NCBI RefSeq assembly: GCF_001426405.1
Contig: NZ_LMEP01000026.1
Span: forward strand, 1-64,000
Length of the DNA stretch: 64,000 nucleotides
Source: Streptomyces sp. Root1304
GTDB taxonomy: Bacteria; Actinomycetota; Actinomycetes; Streptomycetales; Streptomycetaceae
Reading direction: 5' to 3'
Part shown: positions 8,096-16,355 of the stretch, in pieces
Position numbering within the stretch: the first letter of the stretch is position 1
How the letters are laid out: each line of letters opens with the position of its first letter
Made by a program: the position numbers and the translations under genes
The notes under the pieces: model-generated
Told to the model about the DNA's origin: nothing
Seen by the model: the letters and a program-made list of their open reading frames with translations, nothing else
Database searches by the model: none

Positions 8096-9694
8096 ATGGA
8101 CGCACTGCAGCTGGTGGCACTGGTGGCGGCGAGCGCCGCCGTCGCGGGGATCGCGCGCCGGACCCCGGTGCCCGCCCCGCTGCTGCTCGTCGCGTTCGGC
8201 CTCGTCGCCTCGTACGTCCCCGGGGTCCCCGACTACACCCTCGACCCGCACATCGTGCTGCCGCTGATCCTGCCCCCGCTCCTCTACACGGCGGCCGTCG
8301 AGTCCTCCTACCTCGACCTGCGGGCCAACATCAGGCCCGTCGCGCTGCTCTCCGTCGGGTACGTCCTCTTCGCCACCGTGGCCGTGGGCTGGCTCGCGTA
8401 CGTCCTCGTCCCCGACCTGCCGCTGACCGCCGCCCTCGTGCTCGGCGCGGTCGTCGCCCCGCCGGACGCCGTCGCGGCCACCGCCATCGCGCGCAAGCTC
8501 GGCCTGCCGAACCGGATCACCACGATCCTCCAGGGCGAGTCCCTCGTGAACGACGCCACCGCCATCACCGCCTACAAGGTCGCCCTCGCGGCGGCCGTCG
8601 GCGCGGGCATCAGCTGGGCGGGCGGTTTCGGCGAGTTCGCGCTCGCGGCCCTCGGCGGCATCGGCGTCGGCCTGGTCCTCATGGTCCCGATCCACTGGCT
8701 GCGCCGGAGCCTCGGCGACTCCCTGCTCCAGAACACGCTCTCCCTGCTCATCCCCTTCGTTGCCTACGCGACCGCCGAGGAGGTCGGCGCCTCCGGAGTC
8801 CTCGCCGTCGTCGTGGTCGGCCTCTTCCTGGGCCACCGCGCCTGGCAGGTCGACTTCGCGACCCGGCTCCAGGAGGAGGCGGTCTGGAAGATGGTCGCCT
8901 TCGTCCTGGAGTCCGCCGTCTTCGCCCTGATCGGCCTCCAGCTGCCGTACGTCGTCCAGGGACTCGGCCGCTACGGCATGGGCGAGGCGGCCTGGTACGC
9001 GGTCGGCGTCTTCGTCGCCGTGGTCGTCGTCCGTTTCGTCTGGGTCTACCCGGCGACCTTCCTGCCCCGCTGGATGTCCTCGCGCATCCGGGAACGGGAG
9101 CCGGAGGTGGACTGGCGGGCGCCGCTCGTCGTCGGCTGGGCCGGCATGCGCGGGGTGGTCTCGCTGGCCATCGCCTTCTCGATCCCCGTCGTCACCGACG
9201 GCGTGGAGTTCCCGGCCCGCAACCTCGTCCTCTTCCTCACCTTCACCACCGTGATCGGCACGCTGGTGGTGCAGGGCCTGACCCTGCCGCCGCTGATCCG
9301 GCTCCTGAAGCTTCCGGGACGGGACCGGTACGCCGAGACGCTCGCCGAGGCGCAGGCGCAGAGCGAGGCCTCGCGGGCCGCCGAGGAACGCCTCGACGAG
9401 CTCCTCGCCGACGAGCGCAACGCCCTGCCGAAGCCCCTCGCCGACCGGCTGCGCACGGTCCTCGAACGGCGCCGCAACGCGGTCTGGGAGCGGCTGGGCG
9501 CGGTCAACGAGGTCACCGGCGAGACCGCGGACGACACCTACCGGCGGCTGTCGCGCGAGATGATCGACGCCGAGCGGGAGGTCTTCGTCCAGCTCCGGGA
9601 CGCACGCCGGATCGACGACGAGATGATGCGGACGCTGCTGCGCAGGCTCGACCTCGAAGAGGCGGCGGCCTACCGCGAGGAGTCGGACGGCTGA
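8096..9694 (+). CDS. CPA1-family Na+/H+ antiporter
   Basis: A 532-residue cation/proton antiporter of the NhaP/CPA1 type. About twelve membrane segments span residues 1-420; diagnostic stretches are PDAVAATAIARKLGLP, LQGESLVNDATAITAY (the conserved ND pair of the transport site) and VGWAGMRGVVSLAIA. The C-terminal ~110 residues are a charged cytoplasmic helix-rich tail (EAQAQSEASRAAEERLDELL, then RREMIDAEREVF-like), which may form coiled coil. It exchanges Na+ or K+ for protons in pH and salt homeostasis. The 3' end overlaps the convergent PLP-enzyme gene by 25 bp. Confidence 0.9.
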   Translation: MDALQLVALVAASAAVAGIARRTPVPAPLLLVAFGLVASYVPGVPDYTLDPHIVLPLILPPLLYTAAVESSYLDLRANIRPVALLSVGYVLFATVAVGWLAYVLVPDLPLTAALVLGAVVAPPDAVAATAIARKLGLPNRITTILQGESLVNDATAITAYKVALAAAVGAGISWAGGFGEFALAALGGIGVGLVLMVPIHWLRRSLGDSLLQNTLSLLIPFVAYATAEEVGASGVLAVVVVGLFLGHRAWQVDFATRLQEEAVWKMVAFVLESAVFALIGLQLPYVVQGLGRYGMGEAAWYAVGVFVAVVVVRFVWVYPATFLPRWMSSRIREREPEVDWRAPLVVGWAGMRGVVSLAIAFSIPVVTDGVEFPARNLVLFLTFTTVIGTLVVQGLTLPPLIRLLKLPGRDRYAETLAEAQAQSEASRAAEERLDELLADERNALPKPLADRLRTVLERRRNAVWERLGAVNEVTGETADDTYRRLSREMIDAEREVFVQLRDARRIDDEMMRTLLRRLDLEEAAAYREESDG

Positions 9695-10704
9695 GGGCCG
9701 GCGGGGCGGGTCGGCGGTGGCCGGCCCGGGGCGCCCGTCGGTGTCGCCGGGCCGCCCGGTGCGTCCGGCGTCGCGGCGGCCCCGTCCGGCGCGCCCATAG
9801 CCATGCCGGCCCCGTCCGGCGCGCCCGTCACCACCGCCACGAGCCGGGTGCCCGCCGGGTACGCGCCCTCCTCCGCGAGGGTCGTCAGGCCGTACAGCAT
9901 TTTGGCCACATACAGCCGCTCGATGGCGAGTCCATGCCGCGCCTCGAAGTCGCGTGCGAACGCCTCCAGAACGGGGGACGTGCGCGCGTACCCCCCGCAG
10001 TGGAAACGCTCGTCCAGCGTCCAGTCGCCGCGCGGCCCGCCGAACGCCGCCTCCTGGAGGGCCCGGACCTCCCCGCCGAGGAAGCCGCCCTTGAGGACCG
10101 GGACGCCCAGCGCCCGCTGACCGGGGGAGAGCCCGGCCGCGAGGCCCGCGAGGGTGCCGCCGGTGCCGCAGGCGACGGCGACCGTGTCGGCCACCCCGGC
10201 GAGCTCCCGGCCCAGCTCCACACAGCCCCGGACCGCGAGCGCGTTGCTGCCGCCCTCCGGGACCACGTACGCGCCCGCGGGGGCCCGCTCCAGGAGCCGG
10301 GCGAGGGTCGCCGGATCGTTCTTCGCGCGGTACGTGGCCCGGTCCACGAACTCCAGCCGCATCCCGTCCGCCGCGCACCGCGCGAGGGACGCGTTGAGCG
10401 GGCGCCCGGCCAGCTCGTCGCCCCGGACGATCCCGACGGTCGGGAAACCGAGCAGACGCCCGGCGGCCGCGGTCGCCCGCAGGTGGTTGGAGTACGCGCC
10501 GCCGAAGGTCAGCACGGGACGCCCGGCGGCGGCACCCAGGTTGAGGGCGAGCTTGCGCCACTTGTTGCCCGGCAGGTCGGGATGGATCAGATCCTCGCGC
10601 TTGAGCAGCAGCGTGAGCCCGCGCCGGGCGAAGCGCTCGTCCTCCACCGGCTCCAGGGGTGAGGGGAGCCGGGGCCGAAGACGGGAGAGGTCGAACGCGT
10701 TCAC
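9670..10704 (-). CDS. PLP-dependent ACC deaminase / D-cysteine desulfhydrase family enzyme
   Basis: A 344-residue fold-type II PLP enzyme. It has LLLKREDLIHPDLPGNKWRKL with the PLP lysine (the K after N), FGGAYSNHLRATAAAG, VPEGGSNALAVRGC and the phosphate-binding ACGTGGTLAGL. The family includes 1-aminocyclopropane-1-carboxylate deaminase and D-cysteine desulfhydrase; the sequence does not decide between them. The GTG at 10704 (VNAFDLSRLRPRLPSPLEP) is where family similarity begins; the longer in-frame upstream segment is low-complexity. The last ~45 residues are Gly/Pro/Ala-rich, unusual for the family, and that extension runs into the 3' end of the convergent antiporter gene. Confidence 0.82.
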   Translation of the reverse strand: MNAFDLSRLRPRLPSPLEPVEDERFARRGLTLLLKREDLIHPDLPGNKWRKLALNLGAAAGRPVLTFGGAYSNHLRATAAAGRLLGFPTVGIVRGDELAGRPLNASLARCAADGMRLEFVDRATYRAKNDPATLARLLERAPAGAYVVPEGGSNALAVRGCVELGRELAGVADTVAVACGTGGTLAGLAAGLSPGQRALGVPVLKGGFLGGEVRALQEAAFGGPRGDWTLDERFHCGGYARTSPVLEAFARDFEARHGLAIERLYVAKMLYGLTTLAEEGAYPAGTRLVAVVTGAPDGAGMAMGAPDGAAATPDAPGGPATPTGAPGRPPPTRPAGPQPSDSSR

Positions 10705-10827
10705 CCGGCCATTGTCCGCGCCCGGAGCACGGCCGGGGTCCGGGCCCCGCACACGGCCGGCCGCAGCGGCGCCCGTGCGCGGGCCGGCGGGGCCGTACCC
10801 CGGAGCCGTGTCCCCGCCCACGCGCGC

Positions 10828-11418
10828 TCAGCGCAGGATGTCCGCGATCCGTTCCCGCATCGAGGCCATCGTGAAGCCGCGCGGGTCCACCTTCCCCGGC
10901 TGCCACTCCCGGTGTCCGATCACCGAGCGGTGCGTCCAGCCGTGCACCCGGCACAGCGCGGCCGCCGCCTTCGCGATGGCCTCCAGCTGGACCTTCGGCC
11001 ACGGGTCCTCGCCGTCCCCGAGGTTCTCGCACTCGAAGCCGTAGAAGTGGCGGTTGCCGTCGGTCGTGGCCTCGTCGTCCGGCGGCAGGCCCCGCTCGGC
11101 GATGACCGCCCGGAGCACCTCGTCGTCGCCGAGCCCCGCGTGGTTGGCGCGGCCGTAGCCGACGAGGTGGACCGTGCCGTCCTTGGCGATCACGCCGTGG
11201 CAGAGCGGTCCCGGCAGGGACGCGTAGCCGTCCCGGCAGATCCGGACGGTGTTCGCGGTGCCGCGGGTCACGGTGTGGTGGATCATCACGCCGTGCACGG
11301 GACCCCAGGGGCCCTTGTGGTTGCGGTTGTGGGTGGACCATTCGCCGACCTGGACGACCGCGAGGCCCTCGTCGCGCAGCGCGTCGAGGAACCTGCTCGC
11401 GGACATGGGTGAGGACAT
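10828..11418 (-). CDS. N-acetylmuramoyl-L-alanine amidase (Amidase_2/PGRP type)
   Basis: A 196-residue zinc amidase that cleaves the MurNAc-L-Ala bond of peptidoglycan. It shows VHGVMIHHTVT (first zinc histidine region), GYGRANHAGLG, FYGFECENLGDGEDPWP and WTHRSVIGHREWQPGKVDPRG, the conserved second zinc site and substrate motif. No signal peptide is evident, so it is either intracellular or exported by another route. The ATG at 11418 has a GGGAG ribosome site seven bases upstream. A 267-base gap separates it from the divergent encapsulin gene; an effect on the shell system is possible but unsupported. Confidence 0.85.
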   Translation of the reverse strand: MSSPMSASRFLDALRDEGLAVVQVGEWSTHNRNHKGPWGPVHGVMIHHTVTRGTANTVRICRDGYASLPGPLCHGVIAKDGTVHLVGYGRANHAGLGDDEVLRAVIAERGLPPDDEATTDGNRHFYGFECENLGDGEDPWPKVQLEAIAKAAAALCRVHGWTHRSVIGHREWQPGKVDPRGFTMASMRERIADILR

Positions 11419-11685
11419 GACCGACTCCCTTCGGAGGACGGGGTGAGCTTCCGGAGTACCGGAGTCCGCCACTCCGCTGCCATCCGTTCGTACGGTGTGC
11501 GAGCTGATCCGGACATCGGCCGATGGGACGGGTGGGGCTCCGCTGTTCGGATGGAAATCACGTGACATGCCCCGAAGATCGTCGAACAGTCCCACTCGAA
11601 TGTGTAATGGCGCCGACACGCTCCGTGCTGAAAGGCTCTCTCTCGTCACTCAGCTTTTTTACGAGGTCATACGAGAGGGAGTTCC

Positions 11686-13101
11686 ATGTCCGTTGGTTCG
11701 GTTGGCGACGAGGTCCGCGCGGAGCAGCAGGCGCCGCAGCAGAGTCTCGGCACCGCCGCCGCGCGGAACCTCGCCACGACCACCAAGTCGGCGCCGCAGA
11801 TGCAGGAGATCACCTCGCGGTGGCTGCTGCGGGCGCTGCCGTGGGTCCAGGTGCAGGGCGGTACGTACCGGGTGAACCGGAGGCTCAGCTACTCCGTGGG
11901 TGACGGCCGGGTCACCTTCGTCCAGACCGGAGAGCGCGTCGCGGTCATCCCCGCCGAACTCGGCGAGCTCCCCGCCCTGCGCGGCTACGAGGACGAGGAG
12001 GCGCTGAACGAGCTGGCGTCCCGCTGCCGCCAGCGGGAGTACGCGGCGGGTGAGGTGATCGCCGTCGCGGGCGAGCCGACCGACCGCGTCCACCTCCTCG
12101 CGCACGGCAGGGTCGAGCAGATCGGCGAGGGACCGTACGGCGACGAGGCCGTGCTCGGCGTGCTCGCCGACGGCGCGTACTTCGGTGACGACGCCCTCGT
12201 CGACGCGGACGCCGCCTGGGAGTGGACCGCCCGCGCCGCCACCGCCTGTACGGTCCTGGAGCTCACCCGGGACGACGTACGGAACCTCGCGGAGCGCGCC
12301 GGCTCGCTCGCCGCGCACCTCGCGACGGTGGCCGCCCTGCCGGACCAGCGCACCAATACCTACGGCGAGGCCGCCATCGACCTCTCCGCCGGCCACGTCG
12401 GCGAGGCCGTCGTCCCGCACACGTACGTCGACTACGACGCCTCGCCCCGCGAGTACGAGCTGAGCGTCGCCCAGACCGTGCTGAAGGTGCACAGCCGCGT
12501 CGCCGACCTCTACAACCAGCCGATGAACCAGACCGAGCAGCAGTTGCGGCTCACGGTCGAGGCGCTCCGCGAGCGCCAGGAGTACGAGCTGGTCAACCAC
12601 AAGGAGTTCGGCCTCCTCGCCAACTGCGACTACGGGCAGCGGATCCAGCCCCACGACGGCGCCCCCAGCCCCGACGACATGGACGAGCTGCTCTCCCGGC
12701 GTCGGGGCTCCAAGCTCTTCCTGGCGCACCCGCGCGCCATCGCCGCCTTCGGCCGCGAGCTCAACAAGCGCGGTCTGGTGCCCGAGACGATCGACATCGA
12801 CGGCAACCGCATCCCGACCTGGCGCGGTGTGCCGATCTACCCGTGCAACAAGATCCCGGTGTCGGACGCCCGCACCACCTCGATCATCTGCATGCGTACC
12901 GGCGAGGCCGACCAGGGCGTGATCGGTCTGCACCAGACCGGCCTGCCCGACGAGATCGAGCCCAGCCTCTCCGTCCGCTTCATGGGCATCGACGAGCAGG
13001 CGATCATCTCCTACCTGGTCACGGCCTACTACTCGGCGGCGGTCCTCGTCCCGGACGCGCTCGGTGTCCTGGAGAACGTCGAGGTCAGCCGCTGGCGCTG
13101 A
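11686..13101 (+). CDS. Family 2B encapsulin shell protein with inserted cNMP-binding domain (EshA-like)
   Basis: A 471-residue HK97-fold nanocompartment shell protein of family 2B. Residues 1-90 are the N-arm and start of the fold (MQEITSRWLLRALPWVQVQGGTYRVNRRL). About 95-215 is an inserted cyclic-nucleotide-binding-like domain (VAGEPTDRVHLLAHGRVE, then GAYFGDDALVD). Residues 230-471 complete the capsid fold (ELSVAQTVLKVHSRVADLYN, NHKEFGLLANCDYGQRI, SIICMRTGEADQGVIGL, VRFMGIDEQAIISYLVTAYYSAAV). The cNMP phosphate-binding cassette is not canonical around 166-183, so the ligand is uncertain. The family includes EshA of Streptomyces. The isoprenyl diphosphate synthase 98 bp downstream is the expected cargo. 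GAGGGAG lies just upstream of the ATG. Confidence 0.93.
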   Translation: MSVGSVGDEVRAEQQAPQQSLGTAAARNLATTTKSAPQMQEITSRWLLRALPWVQVQGGTYRVNRRLSYSVGDGRVTFVQTGERVAVIPAELGELPALRGYEDEEALNELASRCRQREYAAGEVIAVAGEPTDRVHLLAHGRVEQIGEGPYGDEAVLGVLADGAYFGDDALVDADAAWEWTARAATACTVLELTRDDVRNLAERAGSLAAHLATVAALPDQRTNTYGEAAIDLSAGHVGEAVVPHTYVDYDASPREYELSVAQTVLKVHSRVADLYNQPMNQTEQQLRLTVEALRERQEYELVNHKEFGLLANCDYGQRIQPHDGAPSPDDMDELLSRRRGSKLFLAHPRAIAAFGRELNKRGLVPETIDIDGNRIPTWRGVPIYPCNKIPVSDARTTSIICMRTGEADQGVIGLHQTGLPDEIEPSLSVRFMGIDEQAIISYLVTAYYSAAVLVPDALGVLENVEVSRWR

Positions 13102-13111
13102 GCCGACGACG

Positions 13112-13147
13112 CCCGGGGGCGGGGGCCGAACCCTCCCCGCCCCCGGG
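13112..13147 (+). terminator. Hairpin between encapsulin and cargo genes
   Basis: A perfect 13-bp GC-only stem (CCCGGGGGCGGGG paired with CCCCGCCCCCGGG) with a 10-base loop starts ten bases after the shell stop codon and ends about 50 bases before the cargo gene. It has the strength of a Streptomyces terminator but sits inside an apparent operon, so partial termination or mRNA stabilisation of the shell cistron is plausible. Function is inferred. Confidence 0.6.
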
Positions 13148-13199
13148 TGTTCCCGGCTCGTCGCCGCGCAGCAGCACGGAGGATACGAAGGAAGTGACC

Positions 13200-14249
13200 G
13201 TGACCATGGCCAGCGCGGATGCCGTCACCGACGGTCAGGGGGCCGTGCGGCTCCTGGACCGGACGCGCACCGCTGTCAATCCCCAATTGCGCTCGACCGT
13301 CGAGACCCTGCCCGGGTCCATGCGGCGGGTCGCGATGTACCACTTCGGCTGGGAGCACGCCGACGGCACCCCGGCCGCGGAGCAGCCGGGCAAGGCGATC
13401 CGCCCCGCCCTCGTCCTCGCGGCGGCGCGGGCGCTCGGCGCCGAGGAGGCCCAGGCGGTGAAGGCCGCCGCCGCCGTCGAACTCGCGCACAACTTCACCC
13501 TGCTCCACGACGACATCGTCGACGAGGACGTGACCCGGCGGCACCGGCCCACCGCCTGGACCGTCTTCGGCATCCCCGACGCGCTGATCGCCGGTGACGC
13601 GATGAGCGCGCTCGCGCTCCGCCTGCTCGCCGAGGACCCGCACCCGGCCTCGGCGGCCGCCTCCGCACGCCTGGCGGCCTGCGTCATCGAGCTGTGCGCC
13701 GGGCAGCAGGCGGACTGCGCGCTCGAACGGCGCGATCCCCGCGAGGTCACGCTCGACGAGTGCCTGGCCATGGCCACCGCGAAGACCGGGGCGCTGCTCG
13801 GCGCCTCCTGCGCCATCGGCGCGCTCTACGCGGGGGCGGGGGACGAGGAGGTCGCGGCGCTGGACGCCTTCGGCCGGGAGGCGGGCCTCGCCTTCCAGCT
13901 GATCGACGACCTCATCGGGATCTGGGGCGACCCGGACCGGACCGGCAAGCCGGCCGGAGCCGATCTGGTCGCCCACAAGAAGTCCCTCCCCGTGGTGGCG
14001 GCGCTGACCTCGGGGACCCGGGCGGGCGAGGAGCTGGCCGAGATCTACGCCCGTCCGGCCCTGGACGCCGCGGCGGTACGGGCGGCGGCGGACGCGGTCG
14101 AGCGGGCCGGCGGGCGCGACTGGGCGCAGGCGCAGGCCGCCGAGCGGATGGGCCGAGCGGTCGAGTACCTGGCGCAGGCGGTCCCGGACCCGGCCGCGGC
14201 GGGGGACCTGCTGGCCCTGGCGGAGTTCGTCACGCGCCGCACGCGCTGA
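13200..14249 (+). CDS. Isoprenyl diphosphate synthase, probable family 2B encapsulin cargo
   Basis: A 349-residue class I trans-prenyltransferase. The first Asp-rich motif is LLHDDIVDED (about 101-110) with RRHRPTAW following; the second is FQLIDDLIGIWGDPDRTGKPAGADL; KAIRPAL and HKKSLPVVAAL are also typical. It should condense isopentenyl diphosphate with an allylic diphosphate; chain length cannot be judged. The first ~30 residues precede the catalytic fold and look disordered, as expected of an encapsulation segment, though shorter than in many cargos. Start codons GTG 13194, GTG 13200 and ATG 13206 are all in frame; AAGGAA six bases before 13200 favours it. No terpene cyclase is adjacent, unlike the 2-methylisoborneol-type loci. 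Confidence 0.87.
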   Translation: MTMASADAVTDGQGAVRLLDRTRTAVNPQLRSTVETLPGSMRRVAMYHFGWEHADGTPAAEQPGKAIRPALVLAAARALGAEEAQAVKAAAAVELAHNFTLLHDDIVDEDVTRRHRPTAWTVFGIPDALIAGDAMSALALRLLAEDPHPASAAASARLAACVIELCAGQQADCALERRDPREVTLDECLAMATAKTGALLGASCAIGALYAGAGDEEVAALDAFGREAGLAFQLIDDLIGIWGDPDRTGKPAGADLVAHKKSLPVVAALTSGTRAGEELAEIYARPALDAAAVRAAADAVERAGGRDWAQAQAAERMGRAVEYLAQAVPDPAAAGDLLALAEFVTRRTR

Positions 14250-14265
14250 TCCCGGTCGCGGTGGG

Positions 14266-14841
14266 TCACCCCTCGGGGACGATCCGGGTGACCACCGTCT
14301 CGATGAGCTCGTCCAGGTCCCGGTCGCCGTGGAGGTCCGGGACGGTGAAGTGGTCGAGCAGCAGTCCGGTGAGGGCGAAGTAGAGCAGCCGGACGGTGTC
14401 GGCGTCCCCGGGCATCCCGGCGGCGACGTGCCCCCGGATGTTCTCGTCCAGGTCGGAGCGGAGCACCCTGGTGAGCTGGGTGCGGAGCTCGGGACGGCGT
14501 ACCGCTTCCAGGCGGAGTTCGAACAGCCCGAGGTAGCAGGTGCGCTCGGCCGCCATGCGCCGGGCGATCCAGCGCATCAGCTCCACCAGCAGCTCGCGGC
14601 TGGGCGCCGGGGCGAAGGCCGCCTCGACGGACTCCGGCGCCGGGGTCAGCCGTACGAAGATCCGGTCACCGACCTGGGAGAGCACCTGGTCCCGGTCGCG
14701 GAAGTAGTTGGACGAGGTGCCCGTGGGGACCCCCGCCCGGGCGTCGACCGCCCGGAAGGTCAGCCCGCGGGCACCTTCGTCGGCCAGGACCTCGATCGCG
14801 GCGTCGAGCAGGGCCGTACGGCGTTCCGGGTTCTTCGCCAC
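14266..14841 (-). CDS. TetR-family transcriptional regulator
   Basis: A 191-residue TetR protein with an N-terminal helix-turn-helix (RRTALLDAAIEVLADEGARGL, TFRAVDARAGVPTGTSSNYFRDRDQVL) and a helical ligand domain carrying RMAAERTCYLGLFELRLEA and LLYFALTGLLLDHFTVPD. GTG 14841 has a GGAG ribosome site. It is divergent from the dihydrofolate-reductase-like gene and convergent with the encapsulin cargo gene (16-base gap). A long inverted repeat between it and the divergent gene is its likely operator, so the DHFR-like gene is the probable target. The ligand is unknown. Confidence 0.85.
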   Translation of the reverse strand: MAKNPERRTALLDAAIEVLADEGARGLTFRAVDARAGVPTGTSSNYFRDRDQVLSQVGDRIFVRLTPAPESVEAAFAPAPSRELLVELMRWIARRMAAERTCYLGLFELRLEAVRRPELRTQLTRVLRSDLDENIRGHVAAGMPGDADTVRLLYFALTGLLLDHFTVPDLHGDRDLDELIETVVTRIVPEG

Positions 14842-14873
14842 GTCGGGCTCCTTCGACAGAGAAATAGCTCTTG

Positions 14874-14915
14874 CGTAACCACTACAGGTGAAGCACTATA
14901 GCTGTCGTGGTTGCG
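14874..14915. promoter_or_regulatory. Large imperfect palindrome, probable TetR operator
   Basis: CGTAACCACTACAG (14874-14887) and CTGTCGTGGTTGCG (14902-14915) are inverted arms with 12 of 14 positions matching, separated by 14 bases. CACTACAG and CACTATAG also form a near-direct repeat inside. It lies midway between divergent TetR and DHFR-like genes. This is a strong candidate for TetR binding; no experimental basis here. Confidence 0.65.
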
Positions 14916-14950
14916 AACGCAGCCGCTTCCCCAGGACCAAGAGGACCGGT

Positions 14951-15532
14951 TTGCGCAAGCTCACGTACTACATCGCCTGCTCCATCGACGGCTTCATCGG
15001 TGACCCCGAGGGCGACGCCTCCTCCATGTTCAAGTACTCGACCGGCGCGTACATGGACGCCATGAACGCCGAGTACCCCGACGCCGTCCCGACGCACGTG
15101 CGGGAGATCTTCGGCATCGATGCCGAGAACAAGCACTTCGACACCCTGATCCAGGGGATGCGGTCGTACAAGATCGCCCTGGACATCGGCGTCACCAGCC
15201 CCTACAACCACCTGCGCGAGTTCGTCGCCACCCGCTCGCTGGCCGCATCGCCCCACCCCAACGTGGAGCTGATCGCCGACGACCTCGTCGGTCGCGTCCG
15301 CGAACTCAAGGCCGAGGACGGCCCCCTGGGCATCTACCTCTGCGGCGGCTCGACCATCGCCGGTGAGCTCATCGAGGAGATCGACGAGCTGATCATCAAG
15401 ACCTACCCGCAGGTCTACGGCGCCGGAATGCCGATGTTCGGTGCCGGCTTCGAGCCCCGCGACTTCGAGCTCGGCGCGGTGCGCGCCTTCGACAACGGCG
15501 TGCTCGTCCGTACGTACACCAGGCAGCGGTAG
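14951..15532 (+). CDS. Dihydrofolate reductase-family protein (RibD C-terminal type)
   Basis: A 193-residue protein of the DHFR/RibD_C fold. It starts LRKLTYYIACSIDGFIGDPEGD, with the family's YYIACSIDGFI strand, followed by QGMRSYKIALDIG and LGIYLCGGSTIAGELI, the NADPH-binding GG segment, and PMFGAGFEPRDFELG. Members are uncharacterised reductases rather than true folate enzymes. TTG 14951 follows AGAGGA by five bases; an upstream in-frame GTG at 14888 would lie inside the palindrome. Its divergent TetR neighbour probably represses it. Confidence 0.8.
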   Translation: MRKLTYYIACSIDGFIGDPEGDASSMFKYSTGAYMDAMNAEYPDAVPTHVREIFGIDAENKHFDTLIQGMRSYKIALDIGVTSPYNHLREFVATRSLAASPHPNVELIADDLVGRVRELKAEDGPLGIYLCGGSTIAGELIEEIDELIIKTYPQVYGAGMPMFGAGFEPRDFELGAVRAFDNGVLVRTYTRQR

Positions 15533-15574
15533 CGGCGACGAGCGCCGCCGCGCGGGGCGTCCTACCCTGGACAC

Positions 15575-15838
15575 ATGGGTGACGAGGCGCCCCGCACGAC
15601 ACGGGATCCCCGGGCCGAGTTCAACTGCCCGGCCTGTGGTCGTCGGCGGACCACGATGGCCACCCGGCACAAGGTCCTCGGGGCCTGGGTGCCGGAGTGG
15701 GAGGTCCAGCCCTGCCGCAACCCCGACTGCCCGCTCCACGAGCCCGTGGACGGCGACGCCGAGGCGGGCGCGGAAGCCGCGAGCACGCAGGTGACCGGCA
15801 CAAACGGCGAGATCGGGAGAAGTCCGGCCGCAGGGTGA
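15575..15838 (+). CDS. Small zinc-ribbon-like protein, function unknown
   Basis: An 87-residue protein with two cysteine pairs, FNCPACGRRRTT and QPCRNPDCPLHEP, spaced as a zinc ribbon with a tryptophan-containing strand between them (LGAWVPEWEV). The C-terminal third is acidic and Ala/Gly-rich, probably disordered. The ATG lies six bases after TACCCT, suggesting a leaderless message. It follows the DHFR-like gene on the same strand by 42 bases. I do not recognise a named family; metal binding is inferred from the cysteines. Confidence 0.6.
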   Translation: MGDEAPRTTRDPRAEFNCPACGRRRTTMATRHKVLGAWVPEWEVQPCRNPDCPLHEPVDGDAEAGAEAASTQVTGTNGEIGRSPAAG

Positions 15839-15880
15839 CCGGACGCGCGCCGGAGCCGGTCATACCGCTACAGTCCGCGC

Positions 15881-16300
15881 ATGTCATCGGAGTCGACGGA
15901 AGTCTGGACCGGCTGGTACCGGGACCGCAGCGGCGCGGAAGCGCTGGTCATCACAGCCGATGGGCGGCACGTCACCGCCCGCATCAGGGGTATCGAGTAC
16001 AAGGGTGAGGGCTTCGCCGCGCTCAGCGCGGACGGCGAGGGCGGGCAGCCCCTCACCGGCTGCGTCCTGGAGTGGGACCTGCCGCTCCCCGTCGTCGTGG
16101 ACGGCGCCTCCCAACAGGCCACGCTGAGCTGTCTGCTGACGCTCGGCGAGCGCGCGGACCTCAGTCTGACGCTGCACTACGGCGGGGCGGCCTTCGAAGC
16201 GTGCGTCGCCGGGGGTGACTTCGACGGGGCGCTCGACCGGGTCCGCCGCCAGCTCCCGCCCGGCGCGGACTTCGGCCGCCGCCTGCTCCAGCCGGCCTGA
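15881..16300 (+). CDS. Conserved hypothetical protein (possibly DUF6304)
   Basis: A 139-residue soluble protein beginning MSSESTEVWTGWYRDRSGAE, mostly predicted beta strands (LVITADGRHVTARIRGIEYKG, CVLEWDLPLPVVV, SLTLHYGG). No catalytic motif or signal peptide is seen. Its pattern resembles a small Streptomyces family that I recall as DUF6304, but this is not certain. The ATG lies six bases after TACAGT, a leaderless arrangement. A 16-bp stem terminator follows eleven bases after the stop. Confidence 0.65.
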   Translation: MSSESTEVWTGWYRDRSGAEALVITADGRHVTARIRGIEYKGEGFAALSADGEGGQPLTGCVLEWDLPLPVVVDGASQQATLSCLLTLGERADLSLTLHYGGAAFEACVAGGDFDGALDRVRRQLPPGADFGRRLLQPA

Positions 16301-16310
16301 GAAGCACGGG

Positions 16311-16355
16311 ACGGCGGCGCCCCCTCGAACGCGCAGAGGGAGGGGGCGCCGCCGT
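16311..16355. terminator. Hairpin terminator
   Basis: A perfect 16-bp stem (ACGGCGGCGCCCCCTC paired with GAGGGGGCGCCGCCGT) with a 13-base loop lies between the 15881-16300 gene and the convergent snapalysin gene, so it can serve both. Confidence 0.8.

Noticed and set aside
8060..11341. 1093-codon open frame on the minus strand
   Set aside because: Antisense to the antiporter and out of frame with the PLP enzyme and amidase; composition is typical of shadow frames.
13200..14249. Terpenoid biosynthetic gene cluster
   Set aside because: Only one isoprenyl diphosphate synthase is present, with no cyclase, oxidase or squalene/phytoene enzymes; the encapsulin context explains it better.
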